A DNA stretch of 41,792 bases from an uncultured Actinomycetes bacterium (lineage in GTDB: Bacteria > Actinomycetota > Thermoleophilia > RBG-16-64-13): the NCBI GenBank assembly GCA_937148845.1, contig CAKZRW010000065.1, positions 1 to 41,792 of the forward strand, given 5' to 3'. Every line of letters begins with the position of its first letter. The first letter of the stretch is position 1. Shown here in pieces: positions 28,902-35,984 of the stretch. The notes below the pieces were generated by a model. It saw only the letters and a list, made by a program, of their open reading frames with translations. It did not search any database and was not told the DNA's origin. The position numbers and the translations under genes are program-made.

Positions 28902-28945
28902 GTAAAGTCCCGCGCCCCGGAACGAACCGGGGCGCGGGACTTTAC
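28902..28945. terminator. Bidirectional intrinsic terminator, 19-bp perfect hairpin
   Basis: GTAAAGTCCCGCGCCCCGG (28902-28920), loop AACGAA and its exact complement (28927-28945) form a 19-bp stem between convergent operons. The outer AAAG/CTTT gives an A-run and a T-run on the two strands, so it can work in both directions. Confidence 0.85.
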
Positions 28946-28967
28946 CCATTCTGAATACGAAGCCGGC

Positions 28968-29426
28968 TCAGTCTTCCTTCTTGAGAGGCTGGATCTCCTT
29001 GAAGGTCGGGTTGTTAAAGACGGTGTCCAGGCAGGCGCCGGTCTCCTGAAGCTTAGCCTTGCCTACCGAGTAGCACACGCAGAAGGCCACCTCCATGAGC
29101 TCCTCCTCAGTGGCGCCCGCCGCCTTGGCGTTGCAAGCCTGGGGAAGAACCCCGTCATAGTGGCCGTTCATCATGTACAGGCCGACCAAGAGCAGGTACC
29201 GGGTCTTGGGATCGAGGATCCCGCGGTCAAGCAGACCGGTAAGCTGATTGTGGGCGAAGGTGTGCAGCATGTCGGGGCGGTTCTTGACCCAGAAGTCGAG
29301 CGAAGGATCACCCTTGCCGCCGGGCTTATAGCCGGGGCGTTGCTTGGCCCAGGAGGCAAGGACCTCCTCGCCGGTCTTGGCTGCCTTCATGGCCTCGACG
29401 ACTTCCTTTTCCTCTGGTCTAGGCAT
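28968..29426 (-). CDS. Carboxymuconolactone-decarboxylase (CMD/AhpD)-like protein
   Basis: This 152-aa protein starts at ATG 29426 with AAGGAG seven bases upstream. The CMD core covers LDRGILDPKTRYLLLVGLYMMNGHYDGVLPQACNAKAAGATEEELMEVAFCVCYSVGKAKL. A Cys-Val-Cys sits where AhpD has Cys-x-x-Cys, and there is a Cys in the preceding helix (QACNAKAAG). Redox activity or simple decarboxylase-like chemistry are both possible. Its last residues (QPLKKED) are polar and no extra domain is present. It lies 109 bp downstream of the Fe-S oxidoreductase gene on the same strand and is probably the last gene of that operon. The function is not known. Confidence 0.8.
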   Translation of the reverse strand: MPRPEEKEVVEAMKAAKTGEEVLASWAKQRPGYKPGGKGDPSLDFWVKNRPDMLHTFAHNQLTGLLDRGILDPKTRYLLLVGLYMMNGHYDGVLPQACNAKAAGATEEELMEVAFCVCYSVGKAKLQETGACLDTVFNNPTFKEIQPLKKED

Positions 29427-29535
29427 CTCAATCTCCTTCTTGCTGAGTTTCCAACACTGAGCCCCGTCTCCTCGACGGGCGCTGTGCTCCCTCTTGGTGG
29501 TTCCGCAACTCCCCGCCTAGCTCCCCGACTTGCAG

Positions 29536-31593
29536 CTAGTGGCCACCTGTGGCGGCCTCCTGGCCGGTCAGGCTGGCCGCAAGGATCTCCGCAACGTCGA
29601 GTACCTTGACCTCCGTTCCGGTGGCCACGCTCTTGACGCCGTCCTCCATCATGATGAGGCAGTACGGGCAATTGACCCCGATGACCTGGGGGGAGGTCTC
29701 CAGCAATTGGCCGACACGCGCCTCGTTCACTCGGTGACCGGCCTCCTCCTCCATCCACATACGACCACCGCCGGCGCCGCAGCAGAAACTCTTGCTGCGA
29801 TTGCGCTTGGCTTCAAGTACTTCCAGCCCTGGTAGAGCCTTGAGGACCTTGCGCGGCGCCTCGTACTGCCCTTGGTAGCGACCGAGGTAGCAGGAGTCGT
29901 GATACGCGACCCGTTGCGGCAGGGTGGTCTTCACGGCGCCATCCGCCCTGTGGCCCGTGGTCCCGACGGCCGGCTTGAGCCGGCCCTCGGTCAGCAACTG
30001 GGCGAAGAGCTCGGTGTAATGGATGACCTGGTAGTTCCCGCCGAAGGCCGGATACTCGTGTTTGAGTGTGTTGAGACAGTGCGGGCAATTGGTCACGATC
30101 TTGGTGACACCCAGGCCGTTCAGGTTCTCCACGTTCTCCCGAGCGAGCATCTGGAACAGATACTCGTTGCCGATCCGGCGCATGGGGTCTCCGCAGCATT
30201 TCTCAGCTGTGCCCAGGATGGAGAAGGTCACCCCGGCGTGTCTCAGCACCTGGACGATGGCCCGACTGACCTTGATGCTGCGGTCGTCCACGGAGCCCGC
30301 ACAACCGACCCAGAACAGGTATTCACCCAACTCGCCCTGGCCGGCGACGGCTACCTCGAGATCTTTGGCCCAGTCAGCGCGAGTCTGCTGCCCCACGCCC
30401 CAAGGATTGCCGTTCTTCTCCACGTTGCGAGCCGCCAACATAGCTTCCTGCGGAAACTCCCCCAGATCCATCACCAAGTGCCGACGCATAGCGATGATCT
30501 TATTGACGTGCTCGTTCTGCACCGGGCACTGTTCCTGGCAGGAGTAGCAGGTGGTACAAGCCCAGATCTCATCCTCGCTCATGACGTCACCGATGAGGCT
30601 GGGTGTGTCATCGTCTTCCTGCACCCCGGCGCCGGTCTTGAGCGCCTTCGCAGCTGCTCGTAGCGCAGGACCTCGTTCATCTAGATGAGCACGGAGTTTG
30701 GTCATGAGGGTCTTGGGGGAGAGCGCTTTGCCGCTCTGGGAAGCGGGACAGTGATCCTGGCAACGACCGCACTCTGCGCAAGCGTACAGGTCGAGGAGCT
30801 GTTTGCTGGTGAAACCTTGGATCTTGCTCACCCCGAACTCCTCTACCTCTTCGTTCTCCAGGTAAAGAGTCTCGATCTGACCACCCCGAGGCTTCAGACT
30901 GCGGAGGAATTCGTTGACGGGGCACATGATGAGGTGGAGATGCTTGGAGACGGGGATGTAGACCAAGAAGGCCAGTAGCAGCAAGACGTGGATCCACCAC
31001 AAGATGTTGCGAGCCACTTCGCGTCCGCCGGCACTGATTCCTTCCACACCCGTCGATATGGCAGTGGCTAAGAATGCGCCCCGCTGGGCCGAGGTGGGCT
31101 CGGGAGCGTAGGTAAAGCCGCTGTACAGGAACTCGGAGATGATGAGAAAGAAGATAAGGCCCAAGATGATGCCGGCTTCGGCGCTAGGCTCCAAGCGGGT
31201 CTTGCGCACGACATAGCGGAGGTACACCAGGACCAGTATGCCTAGCACCACCAACAGGCTGAGCACATCTTTGGCCAAGAGAAAACCGAAGTTCTCCGCC
31301 CAAGGAAACTTGAAGCCCACGCGGATCCCCTCGGCAATGATCTGGAGCGTCCCGAAAGCGATAACGATGAAGCCCCAGAAGATGAAGAAGTGGATGGTCC
31401 CCACCCACTCTTTGAACAGCTTGCGCTGCCCGAAAACGAAGTAGAGGAAACCGCCGAAGCGCCGCGGGAGGTGGTCAAAGCGGTATTCCGGCCGTCCTAC
31501 GAGGACGTACTGCACGCGTTGCCCGAGGAAATAGGCGAAGGCCGCCAGCGCGACTACGAGGACGACGATGAAGACGATGCCGGTGGTCGTCAA
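29536..31593 (-). CDS. Membrane Fe-S ETF:quinone oxidoreductase-like protein (EtfD/HdrD type)
   Basis: This 685-aa protein starts at ATG 31593. Residues 1-215 form a membrane domain with about five spans and histidines (His68, His202, His218, His220) suited to haem b, as in nitrate-reductase gamma chains. Two [4Fe-4S] motifs follow: Cys272/275/278/282 and Cys346/349/352/356. Two CCG domains end it: CCG at 466-468 with NCPHC, and CCG at 604-606 with NCPYC; these bind a noncubane or similar cluster in HdrB-type proteins. It lies 9 bp downstream of etfA. The arrangement matches proteins proposed to pass electrons from ETF to menaquinone during acyl-CoA oxidation. Confidence 0.88.
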   Translation of the reverse strand: MTTTGIVFIVVLVVALAAFAYFLGQRVQYVLVGRPEYRFDHLPRRFGGFLYFVFGQRKLFKEWVGTIHFFIFWGFIVIAFGTLQIIAEGIRVGFKFPWAENFGFLLAKDVLSLLVVLGILVLVYLRYVVRKTRLEPSAEAGIILGLIFFLIISEFLYSGFTYAPEPTSAQRGAFLATAISTGVEGISAGGREVARNILWWIHVLLLLAFLVYIPVSKHLHLIMCPVNEFLRSLKPRGGQIETLYLENEEVEEFGVSKIQGFTSKQLLDLYACAECGRCQDHCPASQSGKALSPKTLMTKLRAHLDERGPALRAAAKALKTGAGVQEDDDTPSLIGDVMSEDEIWACTTCYSCQEQCPVQNEHVNKIIAMRRHLVMDLGEFPQEAMLAARNVEKNGNPWGVGQQTRADWAKDLEVAVAGQGELGEYLFWVGCAGSVDDRSIKVSRAIVQVLRHAGVTFSILGTAEKCCGDPMRRIGNEYLFQMLARENVENLNGLGVTKIVTNCPHCLNTLKHEYPAFGGNYQVIHYTELFAQLLTEGRLKPAVGTTGHRADGAVKTTLPQRVAYHDSCYLGRYQGQYEAPRKVLKALPGLEVLEAKRNRSKSFCCGAGGGRMWMEEEAGHRVNEARVGQLLETSPQVIGVNCPYCLIMMEDGVKSVATGTEVKVLDVAEILAASLTGQEAATGGH

Positions 31594-31602
31594 AGTCGAC
31601 TC

Positions 31603-32592
31603 CTAAGCTCCCGTCTTGCGCCGCCGGATCTCTTCCGTCAACCTGGGCACTACCTCGAACAAGTCGCCCACCACTCCGAAATCGGCGAACTGGAAAATAG
31701 GAGCGTCGGGGTCCTTGTTGATCGCCACAATGTAACGGGAGGTCTGCATGCCTGCGCGGTGCTGGATAGAACCTGAGATGCCGCAGGCGATGTAAAGCTG
31801 TGGGGAGACGGTCTTGCCCGTCTGGCCTACCTGATACTGGTGGTGCTTCCAACCGGCATCGACGGCCGCACGGCTAGCCCCGACGGCTGCACCCAGGACC
31901 TCCGCCAGCTCCTCGATTACCTTGAAGCCTTCTGGACCCCCTACTCCCCGCCCACCAGAGACGATGATGGTGGCTTCCTCTAGGCTGATCAGGCCCAGGT
32001 TCTCGCAGACCACATCAGTCACCTTGGCGAGAAGACTGGTAGGTGAGAAATCCACGCTCAGGGGAACGGTCTCAGCGGTGACCGGTGCCTCGCTCCGGGC
32101 GAACGAGCTCGGCCGGACCGTGGCCATGACCAAATCGCCCGAAGCTTGCTTCTCGGCGATAAGACTGCCACCGAAACAAGGATGGGTGGCGACCAGATTA
32201 CCGTCCCGGAGCTCCAGGCCGGTGATGTCTACCAGCAGGCCCGTACCCAAGCGGGCCGCACAGGCGGCTGCCACATCCCGGCCGTCTGCAGAAGTCGAGA
32301 ACAGGACCAAAGCAGGGTCGGCTGCCTTGATGGCAGCCACAGCCGCGTCGGTGAAGAGCCCAGACTGGAAAGTGGCCACCTGGGGGTCGTCTACCAGATA
32401 CACGCGCTCGGCGCCGTAAGCTGCCGCTTGGGCGCCGAGCGCCGCCACCCCGGACCCGATGATCACGGCACTTACCGGCCCGCCCATCTCGGGCGCGAGC
32501 TCGCGGGCCCGGGTGATGCTCTCCAGAGTCACGTTAGCCAGCCGGTCTTGACCGACCTCGGCTACGACCAAGATGCCTTTCTTGTCGCTCAC
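31603..32592 (-). CDS. etfA: Electron transfer flavoprotein alpha subunit
   Basis: This protein is 329 aa from GTG 32592, preferred over an upstream TTG (32610) because AAGGAGAGG lies just before it. The N-terminal domain (GILVVAEVGQDRLANVTLESITRARELA) is ETF alpha type. The C-terminal FAD domain is clear: SGGRGVGGPEGFKVIEELAE, GASRAAVDAGW, QVGQTGKTVSPQLYIACGISG, SIQHRAGM and INKDPDAPIFQFADFGVVGDLFE. It starts 14 bases after etfB and ends 9 bp before the membrane oxidoreductase gene, so the three are one transcript. Confidence 0.95.
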   Translation of the reverse strand: MSDKKGILVVAEVGQDRLANVTLESITRARELAPEMGGPVSAVIIGSGVAALGAQAAAYGAERVYLVDDPQVATFQSGLFTDAAVAAIKAADPALVLFSTSADGRDVAAACAARLGTGLLVDITGLELRDGNLVATHPCFGGSLIAEKQASGDLVMATVRPSSFARSEAPVTAETVPLSVDFSPTSLLAKVTDVVCENLGLISLEEATIIVSGGRGVGGPEGFKVIEELAEVLGAAVGASRAAVDAGWKHHQYQVGQTGKTVSPQLYIACGISGSIQHRAGMQTSRYIVAINKDPDAPIFQFADFGVVGDLFEVVPRLTEEIRRRKTGA

Positions 32593-32606
32593 TGACCTCT
32601 CCTTCC

Positions 32607-33383
32607 TCAAAGGAGCTTCTCAGCCGCCAGGAAATCGGCGATCTTCTGAGCGCTCGAACCGTCGTCCTCAATCTTTGTTCCAGCGGTGCGGGGGGGAGCC
32701 GTCCGGGCGGAGAGCACTTTGGTCTTGGCTCCGCCCAGGCCGATCTTGCTGATATCCAGGCCCAGCGCAGCCACGTCTTTGACCTCGAGCGGTTTCTTCT
32801 TGGCTCCCAGGATGCCCTTCATGGTCGGGTAGCGGGGCTCGTTGATGCCCTTGGCCACCGAAACCACAGCTGGAAGCGGACAGTCATAGGCCACGTAGCC
32901 CAGGTCGGTCTCTCGATGCACCTTGAGCGTGGTCCCGTCCGACTCCATCTTGGACAGCGTAGAGAGGAAGGGCCGTCCCAGCAGCTCAGCCACAGCGGCT
33001 GGCACACAGCCCGTCTCCCCGTCGGTGGAGCGGTTGCCGAAGATGATGAGGTCGTAGGACATGGTCTTGAGCGCTTCTGCTAAGGCGTACGCCGTCCCCA
33101 TCACGTCGGAGCCGGCGAGCGCGGCATCGCTGATCAAGACCGCGTCATCGGCCCCCATGGCGAGCGCTTTGCGGACATCGTCCGCAGCTCCCTCGGGTCC
33201 CATGCACAGGACGGTGACCTGACCTCCATGCTGCTCCTTGAGCTTGAGGGCTTCCTCGACCGCATACTCGTCATAGGGATTCAGAATGTTGGGTACAGTG
33301 CGGTCTAGCCGCCAAGAGGTGGGGTCGAGACGCTTCTCGGCTTCGGTGTCGACCACCTGCTTTACGCAGACTATTATGTTCAC
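32607..33383 (-). CDS. etfB: Electron transfer flavoprotein beta subunit
   Basis: This 258-aa protein starts at ATG 33383. It begins NIIVCVKQVVDTEAEKRLD and contains NPYDEYAVEEALKLKEQ, MGADDAVLISD and GNRSTDGETG, all typical of ETF beta (AMP-binding, non-catalytic half). The C-terminal arm (LGLDISKIGLGGAKTKVLSA) wraps around the alpha subunit in known structures. It is the first gene of the minus-strand etfB-etfA-oxidoreductase operon and is divergent from a LysR gene. The natural electron donor is probably the acyl-CoA dehydrogenase at 34708. Confidence 0.95.
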   Translation of the reverse strand: MNIIVCVKQVVDTEAEKRLDPTSWRLDRTVPNILNPYDEYAVEEALKLKEQHGGQVTVLCMGPEGAADDVRKALAMGADDAVLISDAALAGSDVMGTAYALAEALKTMSYDLIIFGNRSTDGETGCVPAAVAELLGRPFLSTLSKMESDGTTLKVHRETDLGYVAYDCPLPAVVSVAKGINEPRYPTMKGILGAKKKPLEVKDVAALGLDISKIGLGGAKTKVLSARTAPPRTAGTKIEDDGSSAQKIADFLAAEKLL

Positions 33384-33664
33384 GGGTCATTCCTCCCTCG
33401 GCGTGATGACCTTCGGCCGTGCCAGCGATGACCGGGTATGACGGCCACTGTGCATAATGGCAGGATGGTACATGATAGTCCGCGGCCATGCCTGGGGGGA
33501 AGCTTCGCTGGAACTTTTCATAAACACTACAAAGTATTACGATGCGGAATAGATGACTGGACTCCTCGTGTGGGCAGAGTTGGTCCAAGCCTCTGGAGTC
33601 CGCCAAAGCGCCGGTGTTCTGTTCAAGACGAGGGAGTCTGCCGAAGCCTGACGAGACGGGACCG
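33384..33664. promoter_or_regulatory. Divergent etfB / lysR control region
   Basis: This 281-bp region lies between divergent genes. A plus-strand promoter TTTTCA (33515-33520), 17 bases, TACGAT (33538-33543) can be drawn for lysR. An imperfect inverted repeat AACACT (33523-33528) / AGTATT (33533-33538) lies within it, which fits autoregulation by a LysR-type protein. No clear promoter for etfB was recognised. Confidence 0.35.
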
Positions 33665-34549
33665 ATGGAACTGGACCTTTTCCGATCGTTCGTAGCTGTG
33701 GCCGAAGCCCGCAGTTTCAGCCGGGCCGCCCGTGCCTTGCACACGACTCAGCCTACCCTCAGTCGTCAGATCGCTCGTCTGGAACAAGAGCTGGGGGAGC
33801 GGCTCTTCGAGCGCTACGGGCGCCACGTGGAATGCACGGTAGCCGGCCAGATCCTCCTGCCCCTGGCTCAGGCCATCGTGGCTCGGGCTGATGACGCCAT
33901 CAGCTTGATCCGGGAACATGCTGGAGCCGGCTCCAGCATGGTGCGTTTCGGTGCGGTGGGGAATGTTTTCGCCCTCCTGCTCACTCCCCTGCTGGTGTCC
34001 TTCCTGACTGCGTTCCCTGGTGCGAAAGTCGATCTCATCGACAAGGACGACGCCCAACTGGAGGAGGCGGTACTGAGCGGCGAGCTGGACTGCGCGGTGA
34101 TGACCCCCTGGGGTTCCACGCGGGCGGCTACCCACTACCTGTTGACCGAGGAGATAGTCTTGGTAGTGCCGCGGGGCCATAGGTTCGCTACACGCAGATC
34201 GGTGCCGATACGTTTGCTGGCCCAGGAGTCCATACTTCTCCCCCGGCCCACGTTACACGTCAGCAACATAGTGACCGATGCCTTTCGCAGAGCAGGCTTC
34301 GAACCGAGACTTGCCTACCGAGCCAACTATCCGGAGCTGACCAAGGCCTTGGTCCGGACTGGTCTGGGGGTGGCGCCGATGCCGAGGATGCTGGCTGCTC
34401 CGGAGACGCTGGACGGACTGGTGGCGGTGCCGTTCGAGGAGCGGCTCACTCGGGACCTGGTCTTGATCTCCCCACGCGACCGGCCCGTGTCGGCCGCGGC
34501 TCGGGCTCTGATGGCTCACCTTCGCGCCGGTCTCGCCCGGGGCGGGTAG
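33665..34549 (+). CDS. LysR-family transcriptional regulator
   Basis: This protein is 294 aa from ATG 33665 ([44 protein letters not shown]), the standard LysR N-terminus; an earlier in-frame start at 33614 adds 17 unrelated residues. The helix-turn-helix occupies residues 1-60. A substrate-binding-like effector domain follows (VRFGAVGNVFALLLTPLLVSF, then LDCAVMTPWGS). It is divergent from etfB and upstream of the acyl-CoA dehydrogenase/transhydroxylase genes. It is therefore well placed to regulate both sides. The effector is unknown. Confidence 0.93.
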   Translation: MELDLFRSFVAVAEARSFSRAARALHTTQPTLSRQIARLEQELGERLFERYGRHVECTVAGQILLPLAQAIVARADDAISLIREHAGAGSSMVRFGAVGNVFALLLTPLLVSFLTAFPGAKVDLIDKDDAQLEEAVLSGELDCAVMTPWGSTRAATHYLLTEEIVLVVPRGHRFATRRSVPIRLLAQESILLPRPTLHVSNIVTDAFRRAGFEPRLAYRANYPELTKALVRTGLGVAPMPRMLAAPETLDGLVAVPFEERLTRDLVLISPRDRPVSAAARALMAHLRAGLARGG

Positions 34550-34707
34550 CTATACGGCACTGTAATAGTTCCTCTCTATCATGAAATGTTGCGCCGAAAG
34601 GCTTTTCCCCTTCGCGGCACGGACTACTATTGGCGGGGTGGCAGCCGGCGTCATCTACGTCTGGCTGGCCTGTGAGAGAAGACTCGATCGCGTCAGGAGA
34701 CGTCGGC

Positions 34708-35928
34708 ATGGATTTCCGGTTTACAGAAGAACAAGAAATGACCCGGGAAATGGTGCGGGATTTCGCCCAGAACGAAGTCAAGCCCGCTGCCATCGAGCTG
34801 GACCGGCGGCCCAATCCCGAGGATTGCATACCCTGGGATCTCATCAAGAAAGCCTCGAAGCTGGGTCTGCGTACTGCCGCCATCCCCGAGGAATGGGGCG
34901 GCGAAGGGGCGGACTACGTGACGCTGGCTCTCATCCTGGAGGAGCTGGGAGCCGCAGACCACGGGTTCGCCAGTATCATCCGGGGCTGCTACACGGAGTC
35001 CCCGCGCCTGGTCCACGAGCTCTCCCCCGAACAGCGGGATGAATTCCTTCCCAAGTTCTTGCAAGACGACACTTACCTCATCGCTCTAGCCCGCACCGAG
35101 CCCGATGCGGGCACCGACTCGCACTTCCTTTATGACGAGCCGGGTGCCTCTATCCAGACTTATGCCGAGAGGCAAGGCGACGAATACGTCATCAACGGGA
35201 CCAAGCACTTCATCTCCAGCGGCGGCGTGGCCAAGCTGTACTTCCTCTATGCTCGGACCGACAAGAAAGGCCCCATCTCCACCAGCCTGAGTCTGTTCCT
35301 GGTACCTTCGGACACGCCGGGCTTCAGCATCGGCCGTTTTCACAACAAGTTCGGTCGGCGGCTCCTCCCCAACGCCGAGCTGGTGTTCCAGAACGCTCGT
35401 ATCCCCGCCCGTTACCTGGTGGGCAAGGAGGGCGAGGCCTGGGGCTCCGAAGGCGAGGGCGGCGGCGGTCCGCAACGCGACTGGAGCAAGGGCCCTGGTG
35501 CTCCGCCCCCCTTCGGCCTGCTGGGGGCTGCGGTCAACCTGGGCACCGTGCGGGCCTGTTACGAGGAAGCGCTCAAGTATTGCCGTGAGCGAATCCAGGG
35601 CGGTAGGCCTATCATCCAGCAGCAGCATGTGGCTATCGACCTGGCGCGCATGAAGGTCCAGATCGAGGCTGCCCGCTCCTTGCTTTACCGGGCGGCCTGG
35701 TCTTGGCAGGCCAAACAGGATTATGACCCCAAGATGGGGATGCTCTTCAAAGCCTATGTAGACGAGATCGGCGTCCAGATCGCAAGCAAGGCCATCGGTC
35801 TGTTCGGCGGCATGGGCACTGGAGACGATGATTTCCCCATCTCGAAGTATCTACGGGACGTGTACACCTTCCTGCATGGCTTCTCGACGACCGAGGTCGC
35901 CTATCTCATCGGAGCGCCGACTGAGTAG
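34708..35928 (+). CDS. Acyl-CoA dehydrogenase family protein
   Basis: This protein is 406 aa from ATG 34708, with AGGAGA upstream (an earlier in-frame start at 34630 adds an unrelated tail). Family marks are ARTEPDAGTDS (128-138), a KHFISSGG beta-domain turn, and GGRPIIQQQHVAIDLARMKVQIEAAR (298-323). A Gly/Pro-rich insertion (about 245-269) sits in the loop after the beta domain. In the C-terminal helix, where most members have Tyr-Glu-Gly-Thr, this protein reads FLHGFSTTEV (388-397), so the usual catalytic glutamate is missing there. It could use a base elsewhere, as isovaleryl-CoA dehydrogenase does, or catalyse another reaction. The transhydroxylase genes follow 56 bp downstream. Confidence 0.9.
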   Translation: MDFRFTEEQEMTREMVRDFAQNEVKPAAIELDRRPNPEDCIPWDLIKKASKLGLRTAAIPEEWGGEGADYVTLALILEELGAADHGFASIIRGCYTESPRLVHELSPEQRDEFLPKFLQDDTYLIALARTEPDAGTDSHFLYDEPGASIQTYAERQGDEYVINGTKHFISSGGVAKLYFLYARTDKKGPISTSLSLFLVPSDTPGFSIGRFHNKFGRRLLPNAELVFQNARIPARYLVGKEGEAWGSEGEGGGGPQRDWSKGPGAPPPFGLLGAAVNLGTVRACYEEALKYCRERIQGGRPIIQQQHVAIDLARMKVQIEAARSLLYRAAWSWQAKQDYDPKMGMLFKAYVDEIGVQIASKAIGLFGGMGTGDDDFPISKYLRDVYTFLHGFSTTEVAYLIGAPTE

Positions 35929-35984
35929 CGCCGCGGCGGAGCAGCGTGCCGACTGGGTAAAGACACCGGCCAGGGGGTAACGGT

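Noticed and set aside
29872-30663. 263-codon plus-strand frame inside the Fe-S oxidoreductase gene
   Set aside because: The minus strand carries all cluster motifs and CCG domains; the plus-strand product has no family features and is a third-position GC shadow.
34593-34606. GCC-GAAA-GGC followed by TTTT as a lysR terminator
   Set aside because: The stem is only three base pairs, too weak to support a terminator call.
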